A DNA stretch of 64,000 nt from Pedobacter deserti. Lineage in GTDB: Bacteria; Bacteroidota; Bacteroidia; Sphingobacteriales; Sphingobacteriaceae. Positions 45,215 through 54,974 of the stretch are shown here, piece by piece. Position numbers and translations under genes: made by a program. The first letter of the stretch is position 1. Each line of letters begins with the position of its first letter. Under the pieces are notes generated by a model. That model worked only from the letters and a program-made list of their open reading frames with translations. It did no database searches and was not told the origin of the DNA. The DNA is taken from contig NZ_JAFMZQ010000001.1 of NCBI RefSeq assembly GCF_024436415.1, positions 2,852,001 to 2,916,000 on the forward strand. The letters are read 5' to 3'.

Positions 45215-46309
45215 TCAGCGTTGCCACCATGCCTTGTCGGGATAAGTCACACCAAAAATAACAGATTCTCCAAGCATTGGCGTGGTAATACGCAGATTTT
45301 GCTTTTTAGCCTCCCTGGTTACCCGTATCACCGGCTCATCCCAATCGTGCAGGGCCAGACTGAACTTTCCCCAATGCACAGGCATGAGCACCCGTGCATT
45401 TAAATCAAGCGCCGCTTGAACGGTCTGTTCGGGAAACATGTGTATCAGCGGCCAGTAGGCGTTATACTGTCCGCACTCCAGCAGTGCCAGGTCGAAAGGT
45501 CCGTATTGCTCACCTGCGGCCTTAAAATGTGTATCGTACCCTGAGTCGCCGCCGAGATACAGCCGGCTGTTTGTGGTTTGCAGCACAAAGGCCGACCACA
45601 AAGTTTGGTTGCGCTTAAAAAGCCGCCCGCTAAAATGGCGCGCAGGCAGTGCCGTAAAGCTTAGCGACTGCTCCACCGTATTTTCACCCCATGCAAGTTC
45701 GGTGATTTTGTTTGCCGCAACCCCCCAGTGTTCCAGATGGGCACCGACGCCCAGCGATGTTACGAAGCGGTTCGTTTTATCTTTTAATGCGACGATGCTG
45801 AAGTAGTCCAAATGGTCGTAATGATCGTGCGTAATCAGGATAACATCTAGTGTGGGGAGATCTTCCAGGCTGATGAAATCTGTACCCGGATACTGCTTGC
45901 TGCCAATGAATGAAAAAGGCGAAACCCTTTTGCTGAAAACCGGGTCGACCAGAACATTCATCCCATCTGCCTGAACGAGATATGAAGAGTGACCGAACCA
46001 GGTTACCTTAACCGAATCCGCACGTCTAAAATCCGGTTTAACATGCGGAAGCGGGTCGGTAGGTACCGACGTTTCGTTTCCCTGAATTACTGCCTTCAGC
46101 ATATCCCAGTAAGTTACGCCTTCAGGTTTTACCGGCGTTGGTGAGAGATTTTGAAGCTCGCCATCTCTATAATTACGCAACCGTTTAACACGATCCAGCC
46201 TTTCACCCTCCGGCGCCTTTCCAAATATCGGGAGATACAGCACCCATACCGTCAGCGCCGCCAACAGGGTTAAAATTACAAGTGTATATGTCATTTTCTT
46301 TCTTTTCAT
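45215..46309 (-). CDS. membrane-anchored MBL-fold metallo-hydrolase
   Basis: The 364-residue product has an N-terminal membrane anchor or signal (about 5-27) and a metallo-beta-lactamase fold. The metal motif THDHYDHLD is clear, with further ligands in PARHFSGRLF, GGDSGYDTHF and PVHWGKF. The sequence pattern (VTWFGHSSYLVQADGMNVLV) is that of UlaG/NAPE-PLD-like hydrolases, which act on lactones or phospholipids. The active site would face the periplasm. The gene overlaps topB by 4 bases (ATGA) and closes the leftward operon. Confidence 0.9.
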   Translation of the reverse strand: MKRKKMTYTLVILTLLAALTVWVLYLPIFGKAPEGERLDRVKRLRNYRDGELQNLSPTPVKPEGVTYWDMLKAVIQGNETSVPTDPLPHVKPDFRRADSVKVTWFGHSSYLVQADGMNVLVDPVFSKRVSPFSFIGSKQYPGTDFISLEDLPTLDVILITHDHYDHLDYFSIVALKDKTNRFVTSLGVGAHLEHWGVAANKITELAWGENTVEQSLSFTALPARHFSGRLFKRNQTLWSAFVLQTTNSRLYLGGDSGYDTHFKAAGEQYGPFDLALLECGQYNAYWPLIHMFPEQTVQAALDLNARVLMPVHWGKFSLALHDWDEPVIRVTREAKKQNLRITTPMLGESVIFGVTYPDKAWWQR

Positions 46310-48141
46310 GGAACGGCAATTTTTTCGGCCAAACCAGCGCCTGCCTGTAGAAGCTCGTCGGTAATGGATTTGGTATACGCTACAATTTCCGCTTTAAAAT
46401 CGGTCACCGAAGCGCCAGATCGTATTTCCTCCAGGCGCTTTTCCCATTGCCCGGTAAGTTCAGCCTGCGCAATCATTTTTTCTTTTACAACCTCATAAAC
46501 CGCGAGGCCCTTAGCCGTGGGCACCAGGTTTCGCTTCTCTCTCACAATATACTCCCGGTTCAGGAGCGTTTCAATTATCGCTGCACGCGTAGCCGGCGTT
46601 CCGAGTCCGCTATCTTTCATCGCATAACGAAGCTCTTCGTCTTCGATATCCTTGCCCGATGTTTCCAGTGCTTTGAGCAACGACGCTTCATTGTACATCG
46701 CCTTTGGCTTCGTTTGCTTTTCCAGCAAGGCCTTTTTCACCACTGGAAGAAGCTCGTCGGCCTTCACCTTTGGAAGTGAGGGATTGTCCTCGTCTTTCTT
46801 CTCTTCATCAAAGTCGTTGAACACACTGCGCCATCCGGCAGAACGGATCACTGTGCCGTTGGCCAAAAAGACCGTTCCGGATTCAAGTGTTATTTTGGTG
46901 ATTTCCTTGATACATTCCTGATGAAAAGCTTCCAGCATTCGTCCGGCAACCATATTGTAAACAAGGAGCTTATCACCAGTCAGATAACTAGCAGGTTCAC
47001 CTGTAATCAGGATGGCATGATGGTCCGTCACTTTCTTTGCGTTCACACTGCGTTTGTTTAATGCCACAGTCTGCAGAAACAGCGCCTGCTTACCAAATTC
47101 GGTGTGACCTGCAAGACTCTCGATAAGCTTCGGTATGCCGGCAAATACATCATCGCCAATATACCGGCTTCCCGTACGGGGGTAAGTCACCAGTTTGCTT
47201 TCGTACAAGTTCTGGAGAATACCTAATGTCTGATCGGCCGTTAAGCCCCTGCGTTTATTCGCCTCCTGTTGCAGACTACTCAGATCATGAAGCAGTGGTG
47301 GAGGCTCCTTTCGCGGCTTTGCCTCAACGGTAAGCACCTTGGCCCCTTCTGCAACGCCCGATTCCACATCGTCGATCAGCGCGAACGCTTTTTCAGCGTC
47401 CTCTTTTCTATCGTAGCTGTCGGCCGACATAGCCCTAAACAGCTGCCCGTCTTTGTCGAGCTGTATGGCAAGCTGATAATAGATCTGGGGCACAAAATGC
47501 TTAATTTCCAGGTACCGGGCGCAGATCATAGCCAGGGTTGGTGTTTGCACCCTTCCCAGCGACAATACAGCACGGCCGCCGGCGGATATGCTTAAGGCTT
47601 GGGTGGCGTTCATGCCAACCAGCCAGTCTGATTCAGAACGTGCGTGCGCAGAATAAAAAAGTGTATCGTATTCCGTCCCGGCTTTGAGGTTCCTGAATCC
47701 CTCCTTAATCGCTTCATCTGTTTGCGAAGAAATCCAAAGCCGCTTGAAAGGCTTCTTGCATTTCAGGAAATAATAGATATAGCGGAAAATAAGTTCGCCT
47801 TCCCTCCCGGCATCCGTGGCCACGATGATTTCCGAGGCTTCATCGAACAGCTTTTTAATAATGTCTAGTTGTTTGCGTACACCCGGATCTTCGACTATGC
47901 CATCTTTGGTTTTTATTTTTCGGATCCCCAGCTTAAACTTTTGCGGTAACATAGGAAGATGCTGCCGCCTCCACCCAATATAGCCATAGTCCTGGGGTGG
48001 GGCTAGTTGAAGCAAATGTCCGAACGCCCAGGTAAATGAATATCCCTTTCCTTCAATATATCCATCCCGCCTGGTTGTGGCGCCAAAGACTTTCGCCAGT
48101 TCGCGCGCTACAGATGGCTTTTCAGCAATAACTATTTTCAT
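46306..48141 (-). CDS. topB: DNA topoisomerase III
   Basis: The 611-residue type IA topoisomerase has a Toprim domain (MKIVIAEKPSVARELAKVFG; ATDAGREGELIFRYIY with the acidic metal site), and the active-site Tyr320 in LVTYPRTGSRYI. LSLGRVQTPTLAMI is the conserved DNA-gate motif. It ends without the zinc-finger tail present in longer plasmid or ICE forms. It separates single-strand-linked DNA and often works with RecQ, whose gene is 15 kb away. It overlaps the MBL gene and the deacetylase gene by 4 bases each. Confidence 0.95.
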   Translation of the reverse strand: MKIVIAEKPSVARELAKVFGATTRRDGYIEGKGYSFTWAFGHLLQLAPPQDYGYIGWRRQHLPMLPQKFKLGIRKIKTKDGIVEDPGVRKQLDIIKKLFDEASEIIVATDAGREGELIFRYIYYFLKCKKPFKRLWISSQTDEAIKEGFRNLKAGTEYDTLFYSAHARSESDWLVGMNATQALSISAGGRAVLSLGRVQTPTLAMICARYLEIKHFVPQIYYQLAIQLDKDGQLFRAMSADSYDRKEDAEKAFALIDDVESGVAEGAKVLTVEAKPRKEPPPLLHDLSSLQQEANKRRGLTADQTLGILQNLYESKLVTYPRTGSRYIGDDVFAGIPKLIESLAGHTEFGKQALFLQTVALNKRSVNAKKVTDHHAILITGEPASYLTGDKLLVYNMVAGRMLEAFHQECIKEITKITLESGTVFLANGTVIRSAGWRSVFNDFDEEKKDEDNPSLPKVKADELLPVVKKALLEKQTKPKAMYNEASLLKALETSGKDIEDEELRYAMKDSGLGTPATRAAIIETLLNREYIVREKRNLVPTAKGLAVYEVVKEKMIAQAELTGQWEKRLEEIRSGASVTDFKAEIVAYTKSITDELLQAGAGLAEKIAVP

Positions 48142-49040
48142 GCTCCCAATAAATCAAATCCCACTTTGAAGGTGTTACAATGCGCCTCGACAATGTCACG
48201 GATGTGCGCCGAATATCCACCTCCCATACTCACCTGTACAGGCAAACCATTTTGCTTACAAAACTCGAATACAAGTTGATCCCTATGTTTACATGCATCT
48301 TTTGATAAGGCGAGTTTACCCAATTCATCCGTTTCGAGAACATCGACGCCCGACAGATAAAACACAAAATCCGGCTTGTGCGCTGTAGCAGCCTGAAGTG
48401 CCCGTTCTAGCTTACTCAGGTATTCCTCATCCCCGCAGTCGTCTGGTAAACCAATATCCAGATCGGAACGCTCCTTTCGGAACGGAAAATTCTTTTCTCC
48501 ATGCATCGACAACGTAAATACCCGCGACTCGTTATAGAATATCTGCGCCGTGCCGTTCCCCTGATGGACATCCAGGTCAATGATCAGGATGCGTTGAGCC
48601 AAACCCTGATGCAGTAAATAACTCGCCGCTACAGCCTGGTCGTTCAGCAAGCAAAAACCCTCGCCCCAGTTGCTCCCGGCATGATGCGTGCCACCAGCCA
48701 CATTAAATGCCAGCCCATGTTCCAGAGCAAAACATGCAGCGTCTATCGTACCCTGCGTAATCCTCAGTTCACGATCAACCAGCTCCCGCGTCAACGGGAA
48801 GCCAATGCGGCGTTGCGCCTGATGCGACAATGTCAGGTCCCGCAATTCCGTCCAATACTGGGCATCGTGCGCCAGAAGAACCACCTTTTCAGAAACCAAC
48901 TCCGGGGCAAAGAGATTTTCGGGTGTAATAACGCCCTCGTGAAGCAACTGTTCTGGAATAAGTTCATATTTCAGCATCGGAAAGCGATGACCCTCCGGAA
49001 GCGGATGCGAGTAGGCCGGATGCCAGGCTATTTTGATCAT
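48138..49040 (-). CDS. histone deacetylase superfamily protein (AcuC-like)
   Basis: The 300-residue product has the arginase/deacetylase-fold motifs HPAYSHPLPEGHRFPMLKY, AGGTHHAGSNWGEGFCLLND (catalytic His pair) and LIIDLDVHQGNGTAQIF (zinc ligands Asp and His), with the third Asp in YLSGVDVLETDELG. Bacterial members hydrolyse acetylated lysine, polyamines or other amides. It overlaps topB by 4 bases and the bestrophin gene by 1 base. Confidence 0.93.
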   Translation of the reverse strand: MIKIAWHPAYSHPLPEGHRFPMLKYELIPEQLLHEGVITPENLFAPELVSEKVVLLAHDAQYWTELRDLTLSHQAQRRIGFPLTRELVDRELRITQGTIDAACFALEHGLAFNVAGGTHHAGSNWGEGFCLLNDQAVAASYLLHQGLAQRILIIDLDVHQGNGTAQIFYNESRVFTLSMHGEKNFPFRKERSDLDIGLPDDCGDEEYLSKLERALQAATAHKPDFVFYLSGVDVLETDELGKLALSKDACKHRDQLVFEFCKQNGLPVQVSMGGGYSAHIRDIVEAHCNTFKVGFDLLGA

Positions 49041-49900
49041 CAGTTCAGAATCTCCCCAACATGTTTCTCAATGTTGTTGCAGATCTCGTCGACCGGCAAA
49101 TCATTCGCATCTACGCCGAAGGGATCTTCAATCTCTTCAGCGATAAGTTCAAGACTCGCCAGCACATACAGGATAAACGGCACGATAGGCACAACGAAAT
49201 ATCCCAGACTGAACACCCAGCCGATAGGCAGTGTGATGACGTAGATGAAGATGAACTTCTTGATAAAGGCGCTGTACGAAAACGGGATCGGCGTTTTCTT
49301 AATTCGCTCGCAGGCACCACATATATCTGTGAATTGCTGAACATCTCCATTAAGTATAATCAATTGTTCCTGGCTGATTTGTCCTGACCGCTGTAATTCG
49401 AAAACCTTCGCAGAAATACTTGACGCCACCTGATTTGGAATATGCTTTCCCCCATCCACTTCGATAAGTAAGCTGTTCTTGCCGAAGTACTGCTTTTCGC
49501 GGAGATGCTCCTTCAGGGCAAAAGCGTACTTGGGAATAGCATAGTTGAAAAATACGCTATCTTCGGTCGTCAAATTCAACGCTTTGATTTTAATCGCGAA
49601 GTTGCGGCTTACGTTGGTAAGCGACCCGAGCATGCGGCGTCCTTCCCACCACCTGTCGTACGACGTGTTGGTACGAAAAACAAGCAACATAGAAATCACA
49701 AAGCCAAGCAGATTATGCATCATGCCCACGTTCTTCACATAGGTCGTTTCAGCCAGCTTGAGATAATTAAGTTCAAAAAAGGCGATAATGCCCGACAAAA
49801 CAGACACACTGATCATCAGCGGCCAGAGTTTCCGGAAAGTATCAGCTTTGTGGATGTGGAATATAAAAGTGAACCAGTCCTTTGGATTATAATTAACCAT
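49040..49900 (-). CDS. bestrophin-family ion channel
   Basis: The product of about 286 residues has four hydrophobic segments (about 27-46, 56-73, 205-220 and 228-245) and the family motifs RTNTSYDRWWEGRRMLGSL and PIPFSYSAFIKKFIFIYVI, followed by EEIEDPFGVDANDLP. Bestrophins are pentameric channels for anions in eukaryotes and for cations or anions in bacteria. ATG at 49900 is chosen; a TTG seven codons upstream would overlap the kynureninase gene. It starts 5 bases after kynU. Confidence 0.93.
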   Translation of the reverse strand: MVNYNPKDWFTFIFHIHKADTFRKLWPLMISVSVLSGIIAFFELNYLKLAETTYVKNVGMMHNLLGFVISMLLVFRTNTSYDRWWEGRRMLGSLTNVSRNFAIKIKALNLTTEDSVFFNYAIPKYAFALKEHLREKQYFGKNSLLIEVDGGKHIPNQVASSISAKVFELQRSGQISQEQLIILNGDVQQFTDICGACERIKKTPIPFSYSAFIKKFIFIYVITLPIGWVFSLGYFVVPIVPFILYVLASLELIAEEIEDPFGVDANDLPVDEICNNIEKHVGEILN

Positions 49901-49905
49901 ACGCG

Positions 49906-51189
49906 TTATTTCGATTGGCAAACTTGCAGAAGCAACGCTCCTGTTTTAAATACATCTTCGAATGAATTGTACAAAGGCACGGGACTCAGACGAATCACAT
50001 TCGGTTCGCGCCAGTCGCCCAACACATGTTTGGCGACAAGCTCATTAAAGATCGCCTTACCGTTCTCTTTGGCAATAATGGACACCTGCGAACCCCTTTC
50101 GGTAGGCTTCGAAGGTGTAATCACCTTATACTGTTCATACCCAAGTGCAATATTCACCTCGGCGATCAGGTACATCAGATAAGCGGTAAGTTTTTCACTC
50201 TTTTCCCTCAAGGGCTTCATAAAGCCAGCCTGCTTAAAGATTTGCAAAGAAGCATGATATAAAGCCATCGGCATAACCTGGGTGCAGCTTACCTGCCAGC
50301 CATCGGCGCCAGCCTCTGGTACAAAGCCTTTTTCCATCTTAAACCTCTGTTCCTCGTGGTAGCCCCACCATCCGGCAAACCGGTTCAGCGTCTCGTCGCC
50401 GAAATGCTTTTCGTGCACAAATATGGCGCTTATGCCACCCGGACCAGAATTCTGATATTTGTAAGAACACCAGCAGGCGAAATCGACATCCCAGTCGTGC
50501 AGCTCGAGCGGCACATTGCCCGCTGCGTGAGCCAGATCGAAACCCACTACAGCCCCTGCTTCATGACCTGCTTTGGTGATAGCCGGCATATCGTACCACT
50601 GACCCGTGAAATAGTTGACCCCACCAAAAAGGACCAATGCAAGCTCATCACGGTTATCGGCTATAGCTTGCAATATATCGGACGTTTCCAAGTTAAATGC
50701 ACCGGCTTTCGGCGCAACCTCAATAATCGCCTCTGCAGGATCGTAACCATGGAAGCGAACCTGACTCTCGATGGCATACTGATCTGACGGAAAGGCACCA
50801 GCCTCCATAATGATCTTAAAACGCTTTGCGTCGGGCTTGTAAAAACTAACCATCAATAAATGAAGGTTCACCGTCAGCGTATTCATGGGACAAACTTCCT
50901 GAATCCTTGCGCCCACAATTGGCGCGATCAATTCCTTCAGCGCCTTGTGATAAAACATCCAGGGCCTTTCGCCCTCAAACCAACCCTCAACCGCCAGATT
51001 TTGCCAGTTGGAAAGCTGTACATCAAGCACTTCACGCGCCGATTTAGGTTGAAGACCTAAAGAATTACCACACAGATAAATAAATGGTTCGTTATTCTGA
51101 TTCGGGAAGTAAAACATCTCCCTAAAACGAGCGAGCGGATCAGCCTGATCAAGGCCTTGCGCAAAGGCCAAATTATTCTGGAAATTCAT
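49906..51189 (-). CDS. kynU: kynureninase
   Basis: The product of about 427 residues is a PLP enzyme with the kynureninase landmarks YLCGNSLGLQPKSAREVL, EGWFEGERPWMFYHKAL, GFDLAHAAGNVPLELHDWDV, and the PLP Lys in WCSYKYQNSGPGGISAIF. It cleaves kynurenine and 3-hydroxykynurenine to anthranilate or 3-hydroxyanthranilate and Ala, in Trp breakdown or NAD synthesis. No other kynurenine-pathway gene is close. ATG at 51189 is preferred over a TTG at 51216. Confidence 0.96.
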   Translation of the reverse strand: MNFQNNLAFAQGLDQADPLARFREMFYFPNQNNEPFIYLCGNSLGLQPKSAREVLDVQLSNWQNLAVEGWFEGERPWMFYHKALKELIAPIVGARIQEVCPMNTLTVNLHLLMVSFYKPDAKRFKIIMEAGAFPSDQYAIESQVRFHGYDPAEAIIEVAPKAGAFNLETSDILQAIADNRDELALVLFGGVNYFTGQWYDMPAITKAGHEAGAVVGFDLAHAAGNVPLELHDWDVDFACWCSYKYQNSGPGGISAIFVHEKHFGDETLNRFAGWWGYHEEQRFKMEKGFVPEAGADGWQVSCTQVMPMALYHASLQIFKQAGFMKPLREKSEKLTAYLMYLIAEVNIALGYEQYKVITPSKPTERGSQVSIIAKENGKAIFNELVAKHVLGDWREPNVIRLSPVPLYNSFEDVFKTGALLLQVCQSK

Positions 51190-51247
51190 CAGTCCAAACT
51201 TAGACAAAAGGGGCAATGATTAAACCATAATGTTGAAAAATACTAAC

Positions 51248-51853
51248 TCAGCGATTTGGTTTACTTACGTACCTGTTCCCCTTAACATAATAACGCCAGG
51301 GGAGCAATGCATGTTCGCCCGCATAGTCGACACCCACCCTCGGACAGCTCACGATCTCAGGCTCGGAAAGCAAAGCTCCCTGATCTTCCAGCCATATCTC
51401 ATCGCCTAGCAGATCCTTTGCATTGAGGGAGCGGTCGATACCCATGGCCATCGCCAGTGCCCCAGGGCCCGCAGTTAGATTAGGCTTCAACACAAGCATT
51501 TTTCTCCGTGCAAGCATAAGCTCCAGTCCCTGTAAGGGCTCCAGGCCACGTACCAGTACCGCATGCGGAACGCCTTCGGGGGCGGTAACCACGTTAAACA
51601 AATGATGAATTCCGTAGCACAGATACACGTAGGAGATACCCCCACGCTCATACATGGTTTGCGTGCGATTGGTGAGCCTGCCACCGTAGGCATGAGAAGC
51701 CCGATCTTCCACGCCTTTATAGGCTTCCGTTTCTACAATGATCCCGGCGGTAATTTCATCGCCCAGGCGGGTATATAACACTTTCCCCAATAACTGCTGC
51801 GCTAACAGGTTTACATCGGTTCCCTGGTAAAATGAGAAGGGCAGCTTAGCCAT
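51248..51853 (-). CDS. DNA-3-methyladenine glycosylase (AAG/MPG family)
   Basis: The 201-residue product has the AAG fold signatures DVNLLAQQLLGKVLYTR, IVETEAYKGVEDRASHAYGG (catalytic Glu), RTQTMYERGGISYVYLCYGI, HHLFNVVTA and TAGPGALAMAMGID. It removes alkylated purines in base-excision repair. It overlaps the fRMsr gene by 8 bases, suggesting co-translation of two damage-repair functions. Confidence 0.96.
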   Translation of the reverse strand: MAKLPFSFYQGTDVNLLAQQLLGKVLYTRLGDEITAGIIVETEAYKGVEDRASHAYGGRLTNRTQTMYERGGISYVYLCYGIHHLFNVVTAPEGVPHAVLVRGLEPLQGLELMLARRKMLVLKPNLTAGPGALAMAMGIDRSLNAKDLLGDEIWLEDQGALLSEPEIVSCPRVGVDYAGEHALLPWRYYVKGNRYVSKPNR

Positions 51854-52322
51854 AAATCAATGCGACAATCTTCTTTAAGTAATCTGCATCAACATCATCA
51901 AAATGAGACAAATACTCACTGTCGACATCCAATACGGCCATGACTTCAATCCCTTTCATTACAGGTACCACGATCTCCGACCTTGAGGCCGATGCACAGG
52001 CGATGTGACCCGGAAATTCATCCACATCAGGCACGACAAGCGTTTCCGCTTTTTCCCAGGCTGCCCCGCAGACCCCCTTGCCTTTCTTTATCCGGGTACA
52101 AGCCACCGGACCCTGAAAGGGACCTAACACAAGCTCCTCATCCTTCACGAGATAAAACCCAACCCAGAACCATCTGAACTGCTCCTTAAGCGCGGCAGCT
52201 ATATTGGCCATATTGGCAATCAGGTCTTCTTCGCCAGAGATCAGGGCTGCGATCTGTGGAATAAGCGTTCTATACTGTTCAGCTTTGTCAGCGCTGCTAT
52301 TGATCTGTAAATCTTCCGCCAT
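51846..52322 (-). CDS. free methionine-(R)-sulfoxide reductase (GAF domain)
   Basis: The 158-residue GAF-domain protein keeps the three catalytic Cys of fRMsr at 75, 85 and 109 (CTRIKKGKGVCGAAW and FPGHIACASASRSEIVVPV), with the family spacing of 10 and 24. It reduces free methionine (R)-sulfoxide using thioredoxin. It is the first gene of the long leftward operon. The divergent S46 peptidase promoter lies just upstream. Confidence 0.94.
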   Translation of the reverse strand: MAEDLQINSSADKAEQYRTLIPQIAALISGEEDLIANMANIAAALKEQFRWFWVGFYLVKDEELVLGPFQGPVACTRIKKGKGVCGAAWEKAETLVVPDVDEFPGHIACASASRSEIVVPVMKGIEVMAVLDVDSEYLSHFDDVDADYLKKIVALIYG

Positions 52323-52359
52323 GAACTTGGTTTTCCTGCAAATCTAGCAAGTAAATAAC

Positions 52360-52367
52360 TAAATTTG
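52360..52367 (+). promoter_or_regulatory. -7 element of the S46 peptidase promoter
   Basis: TAAATTTG matches TAnnTTTG and is followed by GCA. It lies 22 bases before the ATG at 52390. A -33 TTG at normal distance is not evident. Confidence 0.5.
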
Positions 52368-52389
52368 GCATATACTCAGCATTATCCAT

Positions 52390-54549
52390 ATGAACAAAAA
52401 GAAACGAACTGTACTACTGTCGGCCGCCATCTTAAGTGTGTCACTCGTCCTTGCCACGGCTTTCAAGCCCTGGGAGGAAGGTATGTTTCCGCTAAGCGAG
52501 ATCCATAAACTTGATCTGAAGAAAGCCGGACTTAAAATCAGTCAGAATGAGATATACAACCCGAAAGGCACCAGCCTGGTAGACGCACTGGTAAATGTGG
52601 GCGGCTGCACCGGCTCGTTCATATCCGACCAGGGACTCATCATCACCAACCACCACTGCTCCTTCAGTGCAGTGCAGCAGGCGAGCACGCCGGAACATGA
52701 CTACCTGACCAACGGCTTTATTGCAAAAGCACCTTCAGAGGAAATTGAAGCAAAAGGCCTAACCTGTCGAATTACGGACAGTTATGAAGACGTATCTGAT
52801 CGTGTACTCGCCGTAGTAGCACAGGTTGAGGATCCTGCATCGCGACTGAAACTCATCAATACCGCAATGGATAACATCGCGCGGGAAGCGGAACAGAAAG
52901 ATCCCTCTATAAAGGCCGAGGTCTCTGAGATGTTCATTGGAAAAACGTATGTGCTGTTCCGTTACAAAACGATTCAGGATGTTCGCCTGGTATATGTCCC
53001 GCACCGTCAAATCGGTGAGTTTGGCGGTGAAACTGACAATTGGGTATGGCCCCGGCACACGGGCGACTTTGCCTTTATGCGTGCATATGTGGCGCCCGAT
53101 GGCTCGCCAGCCAGCTATTCGAAGAATAACGTTCCCTATAAGCCCAAGAAGTTTCTGAAAGTAAATGCAAACGGAACCAATGAAGAAGACTTTGTCTTTA
53201 TACTCGGATATCCGGGCCGCACATTCCGTCATCGTCCTGCACAGTTCATCGCCTACCAGCAGGAATACGTGTTACCATACGTTTCGGAACTCTATGCCTT
53301 CCAGAACCAGACCATGGAGGAAGTCGGCAAAAAAGATAAAGCGACAGAAATTAAACTCGCCACCCGAATCAAACGGAACGCAAATGTTATGAAAAATTAT
53401 CGCGGCAAACTTCAGGGCCTGAAGGGGATCGATTTAGTCGCTCAGAAACAGCAGGAAGATAACAACCTGGCCAGATTCATCAACAGCAACATCGATATGA
53501 AGGCGCGGTACGGAAATCTGATGACCGAGATTGACAACCTGTACAAATTGATCAATGGTGATGCGCAGCGCGACCTGTGGTTTTCACAGATTTACAACTC
53601 AACGAACCTGCTTTCGGTAGCGCGTAATATCAACAACTTTAAATCGGCCATGGAGACTTACCCTGCCGGTCAGCATCAGGCGTTCTTCGATCAGAATCTG
53701 GCGAGACTGAAACAGATCCTGGAGGCCAATTACGAAGCTTACGACCCGGAGGCAGACCGAATCATCTTTAAGCGAATGCTCAGCGATGCTGCTGCCTTCC
53801 CTTCTGGCCAGCCCGTAAATGCACTGAAGTCTGTAGCCAGACCAACCGATCAATTTGCCCAGACCACCTTAAGCAGCACCAGGCTGGCCGACAAAAACTA
53901 TGTGCTAAGCACCCTGCTCCAATCGCCGCAAAGCCTTACCGCATACAACGACGCCCTCCTTCGTTTCGAGAAGGACATATCCGTTCAGATAAGCGAACTC
54001 AAACCCGAGAAGGATCGCCGTGAAGGCTTATTAAACAAACTGATGGGTGATTATGTAAACGTGAAAGAGAAGTTCCTTAAAAAGAACTTCATCCCTGATG
54101 CCAATAGCACACTGCGACTCACTTACGGGTATGTACGCGGATATTGGTCGGCCGACGCAACCTACCAACGGCCCTATACCACCATACGCGGCATTCTGGA
54201 AAAGGGCGCTACCGACAATCCGGAATTCGACTACCCGCCACAGATCAAAAACCTGTGGGACGCGAAAGACTTTGGCCCCTTCGCCAAGAAAGACCTAAAC
54301 GATGTACCGGTAGCCCTGCTTTACAATATGGACACTACCGGGGGCAACTCCGGTTCACCGATCATGAACGCTTATGGCGAGTTGATTGGCGTAAACTTTG
54401 ACAGAGCCTACGGCGCAACCATAAATGATTATGCCTGGAACGAAAGTTACAGTCGCTCCATAGGTGTCGACATACGCTATGTTCTTTGGGTTGCATCAAA
54501 GATTGACAAGGCTGATTTTCTGGTAAGGGAAATGGGCGTTAAACTGTAA
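52390..54549 (+). CDS. S46 family dipeptidyl-peptidase, DPP11 type (Asp/Glu-specific)
   Basis: The 719-residue product has a signal peptide (about 1-25) and the S46 landmarks: catalytic His in IITNHHCSFSAVQ (His88/89), Asp in GETDNWVWPRHTGDF and Ser654 in TTGGNSGSPIMN. The residue 18 positions after Ser654 is Arg672 (LIGVNFDR), where DPP11 enzymes have Arg and DPP7 enzymes have Gly. That predicts cleavage of dipeptides after Asp or Glu. It would act in the periplasm on peptides for amino-acid nutrition. Length matches the family. A small conserved gene follows after 8 bases. Confidence 0.95.
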   Translation: MNKKKRTVLLSAAILSVSLVLATAFKPWEEGMFPLSEIHKLDLKKAGLKISQNEIYNPKGTSLVDALVNVGGCTGSFISDQGLIITNHHCSFSAVQQASTPEHDYLTNGFIAKAPSEEIEAKGLTCRITDSYEDVSDRVLAVVAQVEDPASRLKLINTAMDNIAREAEQKDPSIKAEVSEMFIGKTYVLFRYKTIQDVRLVYVPHRQIGEFGGETDNWVWPRHTGDFAFMRAYVAPDGSPASYSKNNVPYKPKKFLKVNANGTNEEDFVFILGYPGRTFRHRPAQFIAYQQEYVLPYVSELYAFQNQTMEEVGKKDKATEIKLATRIKRNANVMKNYRGKLQGLKGIDLVAQKQQEDNNLARFINSNIDMKARYGNLMTEIDNLYKLINGDAQRDLWFSQIYNSTNLLSVARNINNFKSAMETYPAGQHQAFFDQNLARLKQILEANYEAYDPEADRIIFKRMLSDAAAFPSGQPVNALKSVARPTDQFAQTTLSSTRLADKNYVLSTLLQSPQSLTAYNDALLRFEKDISVQISELKPEKDRREGLLNKLMGDYVNVKEKFLKKNFIPDANSTLRLTYGYVRGYWSADATYQRPYTTIRGILEKGATDNPEFDYPPQIKNLWDAKDFGPFAKKDLNDVPVALLYNMDTTGGNSGSPIMNAYGELIGVNFDRAYGATINDYAWNESYSRSIGVDIRYVLWVASKIDKADFLVREMGVKL

Positions 54550-54557
54550 TAGAAAAC

Positions 54558-54809
54558 ATGAGAGTAATAGCAGAACTTCCGCATCCGGAATGTAAGATCA
54601 CCATCTTCAGTATGAACCAGAAATACATTGTAAAGTTTGAGCAGGGTACCTTCGAACAAAGCTATAAAATCGCAGAACTTGACTTGAGTGGGGGCGGCGT
54701 TAATGAAATTTTTGAGCTGCTCGACGAAGCATTCATAGCTACTGTTGTGACGAGGTTTAAGGAGATGAGAAGCGATTTTACGGCGACGTACAAGCGGCAC
54801 CAGTTTTAG
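54558..54809 (+). CDS. small conserved hypothetical protein
   Basis: The 83-residue cytoplasmic protein (IAELPHPECKITIFSMNQKY) has alternating strands followed by helices and no signal or membrane segment. It follows the S46 peptidase by 8 bases in the same direction. I do not recognise the family; compact globular composition and tight linkage to the peptidase support it as a gene. Confidence 0.7.
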   Translation: MRVIAELPHPECKITIFSMNQKYIVKFEQGTFEQSYKIAELDLSGGGVNEIFELLDEAFIATVVTRFKEMRSDFTATYKRHQF

Positions 54810-54974
54810 TTTAAATGACCCTACGTAACCGTTTAGTTTACAATATGGTTGTCTCGTAAACAAAATTTAATTTGGCAATTTCAAGCCTCAATAGATATGC
54901 ATCTCCGATTTTGGTAAATCTTTGGATTACATATACACCAATGATAACACTGATTAACAACACGTTTTAAATCT

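Noticed and set aside
46306..48141. Integrative element suggested by topB
   Set aside because: TopB is of the chromosomal length without the zinc-finger tail, and no integrase, relaxase, tra genes or attachment repeats are seen.
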